A stretch of 64,000 nucleotides of DNA from Acidobacteriota bacterium (GTDB lineage: Bacteria; Acidobacteriota; Terriglobia; Acidiferrales; UBA7541). Positions within the stretch are counted from its first letter, which is position 1. Each line of letters opens with the position of its first letter. The notes under the pieces were generated by a model. That model did no database searches. It worked only from the letters and a program-made list of their open reading frames with translations, and had not been told where the DNA came from. The position numbers and the translations under genes were made by a program. Location of the stretch: the NCBI GenBank assembly GCA_003165465.1, contig PLUM01000014.1, forward strand, positions 63,999 through 127,998. The letters are read 5' to 3'. This document shows positions 36,963 to 45,885 of the stretch, in pieces.

Positions 36963-38360
36963 TTATGCATTGATCGCCAGCCCGCGCACGGCCGCGACCG
37001 CGTCGGACATCGCTTCCCAGACCGTCGGATGCGCGTGCACGGTGGACATCAGATCGTCCACGGTGGCTTCGAGCTGCAGCGCGGCGACGGATTCGGCGAT
37101 AATTTCCGTCGCGAGCACTCCAATGATGTGCACGCCAAGAAGCTCGCCGGTCTTTTCGTCGGCCACGACTTTAATAAAACCTTCGTGGTGACCGAGAATC
37201 GTGGCCTTGCTGTTTCCGAGGAACGGAAATTTTCCGGTTTTCACCGTGTAGCCCTCTTCGCGCGCCGCGCGCTCGGTCAAGCCGATGGACGCAACCTGCG
37301 GCTCGCAGTAGGTCGCGTTGGGGATGCGCGTCTTTTCGATCGGCGGCATCTGCTTCCCGGTGATTTTCGCGACGCACGTGATGCCTTCCATGGACGCGGC
37401 GTGCGCGAGTTGCGGCATTCCGGCGACGATGTCGCCGATCGCATAGACGCGCGGCTCGGCCGTTTCCATGTACGGCCCGGTGTGAACGAATCCGCGCTCG
37501 AGTTTCGCCTTCGATTTGTCGAGGCCGAGGTTCGCGGTTTTCGGCACGCGCCCCACCGCCATCAGCACGCGCTCGGCGGAGATCGTCTGCGTTTTCCCGG
37601 CCTTGTCCGTGAACGCGACGGTCGCGCCTTGCGCATCCTTCTTCACGGATTCGACCTTGGCTTCGGTGAAAATCTGGATACCCTTCTTCTTCAGCGATTT
37701 TTCCAGCTCCGCCGAAATCTCTTCGTCCTCGATGGGCGTCACGCGCGGCAGCATTTCCAGCACCGTCACCTGCGTCCCAAACGAATTAAAAGCCGACGCG
37801 AACTCGACGCCCACGGCTCCCGCGCCGACGATCACCAGCGACTTGGGCACGGCGGGCAGATTCAAAATTTCGATATTGCTGAGGATCGTTTCTCCGTCGA
37901 TGTCCATCCCCGGAAGAGACCGCGCGGCGGATCCGGTCGCGAACAGGATGTGCGTGGCTTCGATCTCCGTGGTCTTGCCGTCCTTCTCGACGCTCACGCG
38001 CCCCGGCCCGGCCCACCGGCCCCAGCCCTGGATGAGGTCCACTTTGTTTTTGCGGAACAGAAACTCGATGCCCTTGGCGTGCTTCGTGACGATCTTCTCC
38101 TTGCGCGCGAGAACCGCCGGCCAGTTCAGCGAAAATTCCTTCACGTCGATGCCGAACTCCTTGGCATTCTTGAACGTGTCGTAGATTTCCGCGTGATGCA
38201 GTAGAACTTTCGTGGGGATGCAGCCGACGTGCAGGCAGGTGCCGCCCAGGAACCCGTCTTTTTCGATGACGACAGTTTTCAGTCCCCACTGGGAAGCGCG
38301 GACCGCGGTATTGTAGCCCCCCGGACCACTGCCGATGATTGCGAGATCGTATTTGGCCAA
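36963..38360 (-). CDS. lpdA: dihydrolipoyl dehydrogenase (E3)
   Basis: The protein has 465 residues. It reoxidises dihydrolipoamide on E2 with FAD and NAD. Motifs are the FAD-binding YDLAIIGSGPGGYNTAV, the redox-active GGTCLHVGCIPTKVLL, the second dinucleotide fold LVIVGAGAVGVEFASAF, VYAIGDIVAGMPQLAHAA, and the interface motif AHPTVWEAM with its catalytic His. I placed the start at TTG 38360: GGAGG precedes it closely and it begins right at the FAD-binding strand; upstream codons do not look like family sequence. It is the first gene of the 2-oxoacid dehydrogenase cluster. Confidence 0.94.
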   Translation of the reverse strand: MAKYDLAIIGSGPGGYNTAVRASQWGLKTVVIEKDGFLGGTCLHVGCIPTKVLLHHAEIYDTFKNAKEFGIDVKEFSLNWPAVLARKEKIVTKHAKGIEFLFRKNKVDLIQGWGRWAGPGRVSVEKDGKTTEIEATHILFATGSAARSLPGMDIDGETILSNIEILNLPAVPKSLVIVGAGAVGVEFASAFNSFGTQVTVLEMLPRVTPIEDEEISAELEKSLKKKGIQIFTEAKVESVKKDAQGATVAFTDKAGKTQTISAERVLMAVGRVPKTANLGLDKSKAKLERGFVHTGPYMETAEPRVYAIGDIVAGMPQLAHAASMEGITCVAKITGKQMPPIEKTRIPNATYCEPQVASIGLTERAAREEGYTVKTGKFPFLGNSKATILGHHEGFIKVVADEKTGELLGVHIIGVLATEIIAESVAALQLEATVDDLMSTVHAHPTVWEAMSDAVAAVRGLAINA

Positions 38361-38594
38361 GTGCCCTCCAAGGCGGGCGGGAGCGCCGCTCAAGATGCTG
38401 GAATCGCGCGCGGGCCATGCTGGCAACCCGCGCAAATAACGAGGAAATACAGCCGGCGTCCGCCCTTTCGCGCGGCTTGCCCCAATGGAAACGGGGCTTG
38501 TGCGAGAATTGCGCGACTCATTCTAACAGCCGCTCGGACGGGTCGCAACACGCGGGGTTTTCATGGAAGGATTCGTCCCGAGAAACGATCTTTT
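38361..38594. other. gap upstream of lpdA with probable promoter
   Basis: About 230 bp with no supported gene. The lpdA promoter probably lies here because no gene is co-oriented within it. No clear -35/-10 pair is readable. Confidence 0.35.
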
Positions 38595-38700
38595 AGTAGC
38601 GCAGGATTCAGCCGTGCCGTAAAGTCCGCGAAATCAATGCGGCTTTCGCCGCTGGCTCTTTCGGAATTGAGTTGCCACACAGGCTGAAGCCTGTGCTACT
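38595..38700. repeat. palindromic element, family A long variant (copy A3)
   Basis: About 106 bp. Outer ends are AGTAGCGCAGGATTCAGCCG and ACACAGGCTGAAGCCTGTG plus CTACT. The inner hairpin is ATGCGGCTTTCGCCGCTGGC. Read on the minus strand it matches 45625-45732 along its entire length. It lies between lpdA and the MmgE/PrpD gene. Confidence 0.85.
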
Positions 38701-38714
38701 GAAAGCCGCAATTC

Positions 38715-40253
38715 CTAAAATGTGAACAGCGGGCGAAGGTCGCGCACGTCACGAACTTCTTCGAGTGCGTTTACGCGCTGAATGAGGGCCGCGGTCCGCT
38801 CGGAGCCCAGGACCGGGGTCATCAGGTCGCGCACCTTGATGTTCAGGCCTTCTGTGCTGAGCGGGTTTTCCTTCGTGCCGGGAGGGAAGCGTGTGAAGTG
38901 GCTCACGGTTCGTCCATCCTTGAGCGTTACTTCCACCAGGGCGCTGCGTGGCGCCGCCGGGTCCATCAGCTTTTTGTCGGCCACGAGTTGCACGCGCTCC
39001 TTCACGGCGCGGATTTGCGGGTCTGCCATGCGCGCGTACGAATGGCTGTCAGCGAACGAGACGCCGCCATCGATGAGCGCCAGCGCAATGATGTACTGGC
39101 AGTTCACGTCCGGCATCGAGCTGTTGTCGACGATCCCCGCGCCGTCCGCCGGTAGCCGGACGACGATGCGTTCCACGTTGTCCGCGCGCAGGCCGTATTC
39201 GCGGCGCAGGCTGAGGAATGCGTCCGCGGCGGACTGTATGGGATAGCCAACGGAATACGTCTTGATGGACGTCTCCGCAATCCAAAAGCGGTTTCCAAGG
39301 GCCGCCACAAGCTCTTCCGGATGCGGCTGCGAGGAGAGCGCCTCGAGAACATTGTGCTCGCAATCGAACACGTCGCGGACGCCGGAAAATCCCGCTTGGA
39401 CCATAGTGGCGGCCGTCACGCCATTGCGCGCGCCCATCCCGGAAAAGTCGAACGCTTTTTCCACGTGCTCGGTATCCTGGGTCCAGCTCCACAGGCCGGA
39501 CACCTGCTGCGACGCATACGAGAGCGCATAGCGCATCCCCGTTTCGTCCAAGTGAGCCAGGGACGCCGCCGCGCCCACGGCCGAGAATGTCGAGCCGATA
39601 CCCTCCGCACTGCGGTGCGTGCCGCGTACATGCTCCGGCCCCAGCGCCATGAGAAAACGGCAGCAGACGTCATAGCCCAGCACCACCGCGCGCAACAGGT
39701 CCATTCCCGAGCGGCCTTCGCGCTCGGCCATGGCCAGCGCGGCGGGCACGGACGAAGATCCGGGATGCGCGTGCGTGGCCAGCTCAACGTCGTCCGTTTC
39801 GTCTCCGTGCGCGCACATGGCGTTGGCCAGCGCGGCGTTGATCGCGGAAGTCTTGATGTTCGTGCCGATGACCGAAGACTCCGGCGTGCCGCCCTGTGCG
39901 CGCACGTAGGCGATGGCCATTTCTCCGGCCTTCAGGCGCGATCCGGAAACCATCGCGCCCAGCGTGTCCAGAATGTGGTGTTTGCCTTCCAGGGCGATGT
40001 TTGCCGGAAGCGCGCGGTCGCGCGCTTCGACCATATAACGCGCGAGTTGGCCGGTGAGATCGCTCGCCGCCTTAGCCGCCGCTTTCGGAGATTCCTGGCG
40101 GCGGGGAAGCGCCGGGATCGCGAGCGGCGCGTTTGGTATTGCCGCGGCCGCGAACAATCCGCCCGCGCCCTGCAATATCCGCCGCCGCGTCAGCCCCGCC
40201 GGGATCGAGCCGTCACTTTCCAAAAAAGGCTTGCCGCCGCGATTGTTTTTCAC
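38715..40253 (-). CDS. MmgE/PrpD-family protein with a Tat signal
   Basis: The protein has 512 residues. It begins at a GTG with GGAGG upstream and has a twin-arginine signal (LTRRRILQGAGGLFAAAAIPNAP). The mature part is MmgE/PrpD-like: HHILDTLGAMVSGSRL, MCAHGDETDDVE, HPGSSSVPAALAMAE, VVLGYDVCCR, GVTAATMVQAGFSGVRDV and IKTYSVGYPIQSAADA. Family members such as 2-methylcitrate dehydratase, cis-aconitate decarboxylase and iminodisuccinate epimerase are normally cytoplasmic, so an exported relative is unusual. The reaction cannot be told from sequence. Genes for an MFS transporter and an exported amidohydrolase lie just upstream. Confidence 0.86.
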   Translation of the reverse strand: MKNNRGGKPFLESDGSIPAGLTRRRILQGAGGLFAAAAIPNAPLAIPALPRRQESPKAAAKAASDLTGQLARYMVEARDRALPANIALEGKHHILDTLGAMVSGSRLKAGEMAIAYVRAQGGTPESSVIGTNIKTSAINAALANAMCAHGDETDDVELATHAHPGSSSVPAALAMAEREGRSGMDLLRAVVLGYDVCCRFLMALGPEHVRGTHRSAEGIGSTFSAVGAAASLAHLDETGMRYALSYASQQVSGLWSWTQDTEHVEKAFDFSGMGARNGVTAATMVQAGFSGVRDVFDCEHNVLEALSSQPHPEELVAALGNRFWIAETSIKTYSVGYPIQSAADAFLSLRREYGLRADNVERIVVRLPADGAGIVDNSSMPDVNCQYIIALALIDGGVSFADSHSYARMADPQIRAVKERVQLVADKKLMDPAAPRSALVEVTLKDGRTVSHFTRFPPGTKENPLSTEGLNIKVRDLMTPVLGSERTAALIQRVNALEEVRDVRDLRPLFTF

Positions 40254-40377
40254 AACACCCTCCTCAGCGAAACCTAATTTCCATGTTCCTTACCCAACAG
40301 CCACAAACCTGGAGCCTGTTCCACCGAACATTTCGACCATCGTTCTTATCCGGCGACTTGTCGCTGTTTTGCCCAAA

Positions 40378-40562
40378 GTCCCGGAGGGACGAAACAACGT
40401 AGCCCACCGTGGAAACGGTGGGCTACGGAGCACAATATTTTGTAGCCCCGTAGGGGCGGCACACGGTTGAACCTGTGCTGCCCCTACGGGGCTTGTCTCT
40501 TTGCCATCCCGCGTACCCACCGTTTCCACGGTAGGCTACGTTGTTTCGTCCCTGACGGGACT
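40378..40562. repeat. nested palindromic element, family B (copy B2)
   Basis: About 185 bp with the architecture of 23721-23907: outer arms AGTCCCGGAGGGACGAAAC and GTTTCGTCCCTGACGGGACT; next AACGTAGCCCACCG and CGGTAGGCTACGTT; centre TAGCCCCGTAGGGGCGGC and TGCCCCTACGGGGCT. It also has a further hairpin CCCACCGTGGAAACGGTGGG. It lies between the MFS transporter and MmgE/PrpD genes. Confidence 0.9.
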
Positions 40563-40615
40563 GGCCAAGGTGTGAAGAACGATTCCTCGTTTTGTAGGAC
40601 AAACTCTTAACCCGG

Positions 40616-41926
40616 TCAGGCGGGCAAATGTTGGCCCTTGGTTTCTTCGCCGAAGGGAACAAGCGCGAGCCCGACCACGAACGCCAGCGCAATCATGGCC
40701 ACGGGAATTCCGAACGTCTGAAAATGGCGGATGCCCGCACCCACCAGAAACGTGAAACCCGCGGCGAAGAATCGTCCGACGTTGGTAATGAACGCGAACG
40801 CGCTCGCGCGGCATTCCGTTCCGTACTGCTCCGGCAGCCAGAACGAATACACGATGAAATTCGCGCCCCCCAGGCCCAGCAGCGCGGAGCACACCAGAAA
40901 CCAGGCGATGGCGTTGGTCTGCATGTAAAAAACGTGTGCGAACGCCAACCAGATCGCGAACATCATCACCACATAGAAAATCGCGAGCGTCGCGCGCCGC
41001 CCCAGCCAGTCCGCCAGGTACGGCACGATCAATGCGCCGAGAACCGTCGTGACTCCCAAGAGGGCCGTGGAGTAAGACGCGAGGCGCGCGCTTTCCGCGG
41101 CGCTCCGCCCGGCCCGTTGCGCGATGTACGTCATGGCCGTCGGCGAGTACACGGAGCCCGCCCACAATCCGGCGAGCGATACGATCAGAAAAAGACAATT
41201 CACAATCGTCCTGCGGCGGTACTGCGGCGAAAAAAGTTTCAGGAACGCGCGGTGCATCGCCCACGTTCCGCCGAGTTCCTGCACCTTGTTTTCCCAGCGC
41301 GCGGGTTCCTGCACGTTATTGCGAATCAGGCCGATCAGCAGCGCCGGCACGCCGCCCAGCGCGAACATGGCTCTCCATCCGTAATGGCTGCCAATGAAAA
41401 TATTCGCGATGCCCGCGAGAAAAAATCCGATGTAGTAGCCCGTGTGCATCAGCGCCGCGCCCATCGTGCGCCGCTCCTCGGGCCAGTCCTCGGCCACAAG
41501 CGATGCGCCAATCGACCACTCTCCGCCGATGCCCACTCCGGCCATGAAGCGAAACACTGCCAAACTCCAGATGCCCGTGGCAAACGCGGCCAGCAGCGTG
41601 AACAGCGAAAAACAAAAAATGCTGAACATCATCGTTCGCACGCGCCCGAAGCGGTCCGCGATGGGTCCCCAGACGAGCGCCGTGCCGTAACCCAGCAAAA
41701 ACAGGGTAAAGAAGATGCCTCCGTAGTAGCCGACGTTCGCGGCGGTGGCCGGAATTCCGGAGCGAGGCAGGAGTTCGGTCAGCGCCGGAACCAGCACCAG
41801 CGAATAGATGAACGAATCCATTCCGTCCATGCTCCAGCCGCCCCAGGCCGCCCAGAAGCTGCGAACCTGGTTGGGCGTGAGCTTGGGTTTGGCGCTTGCC
41901 GCTCCCGGAGTTTCAGCCGTGATCAC
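40616..41926 (-). CDS. MFS transporter, AAHS/sugar-porter-like
   Basis: This 436-residue transporter has about twelve hydrophobic segments. It shows the MFS loop motif GPIADRFGRVRTMMF after helix 2 and a related motif, DWLGRRATLAIF, in the second half, plus GVGIGGEWSIGASLVAEDWPEERR, typical of proton-symporters for organic acids and sialic-acid-like sugars. It starts at a GTG overlapping the amidohydrolase stop (GTGA, 41923-41926), so the two are co-translated. The cargo could be the substrate or product of the coupled amidohydrolase or of the MmgE/PrpD protein. Confidence 0.9.
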   Translation of the reverse strand: MITAETPGAASAKPKLTPNQVRSFWAAWGGWSMDGMDSFIYSLVLVPALTELLPRSGIPATAANVGYYGGIFFTLFLLGYGTALVWGPIADRFGRVRTMMFSIFCFSLFTLLAAFATGIWSLAVFRFMAGVGIGGEWSIGASLVAEDWPEERRTMGAALMHTGYYIGFFLAGIANIFIGSHYGWRAMFALGGVPALLIGLIRNNVQEPARWENKVQELGGTWAMHRAFLKLFSPQYRRRTIVNCLFLIVSLAGLWAGSVYSPTAMTYIAQRAGRSAAESARLASYSTALLGVTTVLGALIVPYLADWLGRRATLAIFYVVMMFAIWLAFAHVFYMQTNAIAWFLVCSALLGLGGANFIVYSFWLPEQYGTECRASAFAFITNVGRFFAAGFTFLVGAGIRHFQTFGIPVAMIALAFVVGLALVPFGEETKGQHLPA

Positions 41927-42972
41927 GCGAGTCCGAGCACATACGCGGCGTTGCGGTCCAGAATTTTTTCCGCGTCCTCGCGTTTCAGGCCGGAGTCGCT
42001 GATGTATTGAATGGCGCGGTTGTACAGCTCGCCGGGTTCGTACGGATAATCCGAGCCGAGGCAAATGCGGTCCGCGCCCATCGAGTCGACCGCCGCTCGC
42101 AGCGCCGGCGGATGTCCGTGGCCCACGCTGCAATACCACATGCGCTTCGCGGTAATCGTCGGCAGCTCCGGCAGCGGATGCTCCCACTTGGAAATATTGT
42201 CGAGCCGCTGAAACACCATCGGGATCATTCCGCCGAGATGCGAATTGACGATCTTCAGTTTTGGATATTTCTGTGGAATGCCCGCTTCGATCAGATGCAT
42301 GATCGAAACGGTGTCTTCCATCGGCGCGCCAATCGCCCAGCGCAGGTTGTAGGGAATCACGAAGGGAGATTCGAGGCCGTTTCCGGAGGGATGAATGTAC
42401 AGCACGGAAGCGCGCCGGTTCAGCTCTTCGTAAAACGGAGCGAACATGGGATCGGCGACGGAGCGATTGCCGATGAACGTGGTGATCGTCGCGCCCAAGA
42501 ATTTCAGTTGATCGAGCGCGCGCTCCAGTTCCTTGAGCGCTTCGTCCACGTGAGGCAGGGGCACGGCGGCGAAGGCCTTGAATTTTTTCGGCCAGCGGCT
42601 CACGGCTTCCGCGTACAAGTCGTTGGCCATGCGCGCGGCGTTCACGGCGTGTTCCTTGTTTTCGAAGTGCGGCGCCTGCGGGCAAATGTCGAGTATCTGC
42701 ATCTCGACGCCGTTGGCTTTCATCAGGGCGAAACGCTTTTCGATTTCCGCATCGCCCATTCCCGCGCCCTTGTTGCGCTGCGTGCCGGTGTCCACATTTC
42801 CGTAGCTCTGGCACAGGTCAAGATAGTCGGTGGTCCACAGATGCGCGTGGATATCAATGCGCATTCCCTTCTTCGCTTGAGCAACGACGCCCGCTCCCGT
42901 CAACAGCCCGGCCGCCGCCAACGAACCCGCGCGCAGTACTTCCCGGCGCGTGAAACCGCATCCGCATCCCAT
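41923..42972 (-). CDS. amidohydrolase-2 family protein (ACMSD-like) with a Tat signal
   Basis: The protein has 349 residues from ATG 42972, preceded by GGGAGG seven bases upstream. It has a Tat-type signal, TRREVLRAGSLAAAGLLTG, then a TIM-barrel amidohydrolase: the metal motif RIDIHAHLW, the LYIHPSGNG segment with another His, IVNSHLGGMIP and the C-terminal LGSDYPYEP with the catalytic-type Asp. The PF04909 group includes decarboxylases of aromatic acids (ACMSD, 6-methylsalicylate, gamma-resorcylate types). The exported location is unusual and, with the coupled transporter, suggests processing of a compound outside the cytoplasm. Confidence 0.86.
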   Translation of the reverse strand: MGCGCGFTRREVLRAGSLAAAGLLTGAGVVAQAKKGMRIDIHAHLWTTDYLDLCQSYGNVDTGTQRNKGAGMGDAEIEKRFALMKANGVEMQILDICPQAPHFENKEHAVNAARMANDLYAEAVSRWPKKFKAFAAVPLPHVDEALKELERALDQLKFLGATITTFIGNRSVADPMFAPFYEELNRRASVLYIHPSGNGLESPFVIPYNLRWAIGAPMEDTVSIMHLIEAGIPQKYPKLKIVNSHLGGMIPMVFQRLDNISKWEHPLPELPTITAKRMWYCSVGHGHPPALRAAVDSMGADRICLGSDYPYEPGELYNRAIQYISDSGLKREDAEKILDRNAAYVLGLA

Positions 42973-43063
42973 GATTGAATTGCCTCCCGTAAGGCGTCGC
43001 GGTTCAGCGCCGCTCGACGCGCAAAACACCCAATACGACGGACATTGTACGACGAAAAGTTTG

Positions 43064-43144
43064 AGTAGCACAGGCTTCAGCCTGTGTTCTTTTGACTTTA
43101 GCTAGCCACAAATCAAAACCACACAGGCTGAAGCCTGTGCTACT
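43064..43144. repeat. 81-bp palindromic element, family A (copy A4)
   Basis: Exact 24-bp inverted arms at 43064-43087 and 43121-43144 carry CACAGGCTTCAGCCTGTG flanked by AGTAG and CTACT ends. The 33-bp spacer is the reverse complement of the A1 spacer with few changes. It lies between the amidohydrolase start and the DUF1572 gene. Confidence 0.9.
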
Positions 43145-43209
43145 GAAAAGCGCCCGTTCCGCTCTTGTAATGATTGTGAAGTGTTTTGGAAAATGAAGCC
43201 GAACCGCGA

Positions 43210-43758
43210 TCAGCGCTGCGACGTTTTTCCCGACGCGATGCTGGCATTGTATTCCGCCGATTTGCCGCGCGGAACGGTCAACGCCGTCCAGTTTTTCGCC
43301 GCGAAATACTTCGCGAGATAGACGATTTGCCCCACGTGGTAGGCCAGATGCCCCACCTGGCGATGAATGGCCTGCATTGCGGAATGCGCCTCGCCCCGTA
43401 TATAAACGGTGCGCGCGAGATCGGCGTCGGCGAGCGGCGCAAGCGCATCAAACACAACCTGCCAGCCCGCTTCCCACAGCGCCAGAATTTCGGCGCGCGT
43501 TTTCGGCGGCGCTTCAAATTCCGAATCGCGATTGCGGTTGGGTTTTTCGCCGTCCGTCGTAAGAAAATCCGTCCAGCGCGAGCGCATCCCGCCCGCCATG
43601 TGTTTCACGATGATGGCGATGGAATTGGACTCGGCATCCAGCGTCGCAAACAGCGCCTCGTCCGGAGCCTGCGCCATCGCGCGCTCTCCCAATCCCTTGT
43701 AAAAGTGGAAAAGATCGATCGAATCTTTCAAGCACGATGTAGTGACTTCGAGAGCCAT
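43210..43758 (-). CDS. DUF1572 protein, DinB superfamily
   Basis: This 182-residue protein has the pattern of the DUF1572 branch of DinB/YfiT-like four-helix proteins: an N-terminal helix with FHFYKGLGERAMAQAPDEALF, NSIAIIVKHMAGGMRSRWTDFL with a metal-type His, and QAIHRQVGHLAYHVGQIVYLAKYF with two more His residues. A metal-dependent transferase role is possible by family but unproven. It is a single gene between an A element and the GMC oxidoreductase gene. Confidence 0.82.
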   Translation of the reverse strand: MALEVTTSCLKDSIDLFHFYKGLGERAMAQAPDEALFATLDAESNSIAIIVKHMAGGMRSRWTDFLTTDGEKPNRNRDSEFEAPPKTRAEILALWEAGWQVVFDALAPLADADLARTVYIRGEAHSAMQAIHRQVGHLAYHVGQIVYLAKYFAAKNWTALTVPRGKSAEYNASIASGKTSQR

Positions 43759-43789
43759 ACCTGGATTTTGCCGACGCCACTATGGAAAA

Positions 43790-45568
43790 TCAAGCGAGCA
43801 TGCCCGGCTTCTTCAAGTACCGGTCTACGATGGCGTCGGCAGTGCGGTAGGTGAAGGCCAGAATCGTCGGAGTGGGATTTGCCGAGCCTTGATTCGGGAA
43901 GGTGGAACCGCCGAGGACAAACAGATTCGGCATGTTCCAGTGCTGCATGTACGGGTTCACGACGCCGTGCTCGGGCGATGCGGACATGACGGTGCCGCCC
44001 TGCACGTGCGTCGATTGATAGCGCCGCACATCGTAGTGGTCGTAGCCCGCGAACGAGTTGATTTCCTTCGCGCCCATGGCCAGCGCGATTTCCCTGGCCT
44101 TGGCGGTCATGAATTCGGCGGTCTTGCGTTCGTTGTCGTTCCAGTCGATCGTCAGGCGCAGCAGCGGATCGCCCGCATAATCCTTGTACGTCGGATCGAG
44201 ATCGAAAAAATTCGTCTTGTAGGGAACGTGTTCGCCGGAGAAGGTGATGGCGTCGCTCCGGTCATAGGCCGCGACCGCCGCTTTCTTCCACTCCGCGCCC
44301 CAACGCGCCTTCACCGACGGCGGCACCGCGCCAAAGCCCGAAATCGGCTGCGCGCCATATGCGCTGGCCGAGAACGTGCCGCCGCGCAGGAACGGCAGAT
44401 TCGAATGGTCGAACACATCGCCGTCGAAATCCGCGATGCGCATCCCCACCGCGCCGCCGCCCATGAACCGGTTCAGCGGCTTGTCGAAAAACGCCACGGC
44501 TCCGGCAAATAGAACCTGGTGGGTCAGGTTGCGCCCGAGCGTGCCTTTTCCTGTGGCCGCGTCATACCGTTCGCCGATGCCGGAAAGCATGAGCAGGCGG
44601 TTGTTGTTCAGCGTCCACGAGCCGAGGATCACGAGGCCCGCGGGTTGGAAGAATTCCTCACCGCTGGCATCGACGTACGTGACGCCCTTCGCGCTTCTGT
44701 TCATTCCTGTGGTGTCATGCCCCGTTTTGTCATGAATGATCCGGCGCACGGTCGCGTGCGTTCGAATCTGGACGCGGCTGATCTGCTCGACGAGCGGCAG
44801 CAGCGTGTTGGTGGGCTGCGCCTTCGCGCCGATCATGCAGCCGTAGCGCGAGCAAAAGCCGCAATACTGGCAGGCGGGGCGCGAAATGCCGTCCGGGTTG
44901 GTCGATGGAACGCTGTTCATCGCGGCGGGATCGCGGAACGGGTGGTAGCCCAGCGATTTCGTGGCTTCCCCAAACATCGCCGAAAAACGCGGTGTCTTGA
45001 GCGGCGGGTTGGGATACTCGGCGCTGTACCAGCCGGAGAAAATGTTGCCGCCTTCGATTTTTTGGCCGCGCAGGTTGCCCACTTTGCCCGAGACGCTCAG
45101 CAACTGTTCGGCGCGCGTGTAGTACGGCTCGATCTCGTCGTACGTGACGCCCCAATCCTGAAACGCGTGGTTTTCCGGCAGGCGCTTTGCGCCGTAGCGT
45201 TCGACCGTCTTCGAATACAGTTCCAGGCAATCCGGCTGGTAACGCGGGCACTGCGCGGTCCAGTGCTCGCCCGCGCCGCCAATGCCCTCGCCGGGCAGGA
45301 AGCAGGCCAGCTGGCGGATGGGCTGCGCGCGCTCGTCCGGATTGCGCCGCAGCGTCACGGTCTCGCGCGAGGTGTCCTGCATCATACGCAGGCGTATGAA
45401 ATAGTCGAGCTCGTCCATGTCGCTCGCGTAGTCCTCGGTCTTGCGCATCCCGCCGCGCTCCAGCACCACGATGTTCAGGGACGTGCGCTTGCCCAGCTCC
45501 TTGGCCATCAGCAGGCCGGTCCAGCCTCCGCCGATGATGACGATGTCCGCCGCGGGAAGTGTTTTCAC
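43790..45568 (-). CDS. GMC-family oxidoreductase
   Basis: The protein has 592 residues from a GTG with AGGA upstream. FAD-binding motif IVIIGGGWTGLLMAKEL and GEGIGGAGEHWTAQ match the GMC group (gluconate 2-dehydrogenase and sugar/alcohol dehydrogenases). The C-terminal active-site region has STHVQGGTVMSASPEHGVVN with catalytic-type His and Asn, and LFVLGGSTFPNQGSANPTPTI. A Cys cluster, ACQYCGFCSRYGCMIG, is present as in gluconate-dehydrogenase-like members. No signal peptide is visible. The small gluconate-dehydrogenase-type subunit 3 and cytochrome partner usually next to it are missing. Confidence 0.88.
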   Translation of the reverse strand: MKTLPAADIVIIGGGWTGLLMAKELGKRTSLNIVVLERGGMRKTEDYASDMDELDYFIRLRMMQDTSRETVTLRRNPDERAQPIRQLACFLPGEGIGGAGEHWTAQCPRYQPDCLELYSKTVERYGAKRLPENHAFQDWGVTYDEIEPYYTRAEQLLSVSGKVGNLRGQKIEGGNIFSGWYSAEYPNPPLKTPRFSAMFGEATKSLGYHPFRDPAAMNSVPSTNPDGISRPACQYCGFCSRYGCMIGAKAQPTNTLLPLVEQISRVQIRTHATVRRIIHDKTGHDTTGMNRSAKGVTYVDASGEEFFQPAGLVILGSWTLNNNRLLMLSGIGERYDAATGKGTLGRNLTHQVLFAGAVAFFDKPLNRFMGGGAVGMRIADFDGDVFDHSNLPFLRGGTFSASAYGAQPISGFGAVPPSVKARWGAEWKKAAVAAYDRSDAITFSGEHVPYKTNFFDLDPTYKDYAGDPLLRLTIDWNDNERKTAEFMTAKAREIALAMGAKEINSFAGYDHYDVRRYQSTHVQGGTVMSASPEHGVVNPYMQHWNMPNLFVLGGSTFPNQGSANPTPTILAFTYRTADAIVDRYLKKPGMLA

Positions 45569-45624
45569 CAGGATTCCTTTTCGAGCGATGAATTTCGCCG
45601 CATGACCGCGAGTCTAGCATAACC

Positions 45625-45732
45625 AGTAGCACTGGCTTCAAAGCCTGTGTGGCAACTCGACTTCAAAAGAGCCAGCGGCTAAAGCCGCATTGATATTGCA
45701 CACTTTACGGCACGGCTGAAGCCGTGCCCTAC
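45625..45732. repeat. palindromic element, family A long variant (copy A5)
   Basis: About 108 bp: starts AGTAGCACTGGCTTCAAAGC, continues with GAGCCAGCGGCTAAAGCCGC and ends ACGGCACGGCTGAAGCCGTG. It is the opposite-orientation match of 38595-38700. It lies between the GMC oxidoreductase start and the HAD stop. Confidence 0.85.
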
Positions 45733-45748
45733 AAAGATTTGGCCGTTG

Positions 45749-45776
45749 CCACACAGGCTCTTCAGCCTGCGTTCCC
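45749..45776. repeat. family A half-element remnant
   Basis: CCACACAGGCTCTTCAGCCT followed by GCGTT resembles the right half of a family A arm next to the long copy at 45625-45732. No matching left arm is nearby. Confidence 0.5.
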
Positions 45777-45885
45777 TTGATTTTAATTTTTCCCGGGTGC
45801 CCTCGCATTCTGTGCGAAGGGTGGGTCCGCCGCGCACAAGCAACGATCGCTCTTCCCCGGAAGCAGGTGCTGTGAACAATCGAAA

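Noticed and set aside
40305-40345. Possible degenerate family A arm (CACAAACCTGGAGCCTGTTC)
   Set aside because: Too many mismatches and no partner arm; kept out of the repeat list.
40616-42814. A 732-codon version of the MFS transporter with a long N-terminal part
   Set aside because: The extra part reads another frame through the amidohydrolase gene; the GTG at 41926 overlapping that gene's stop gives a normal transporter.
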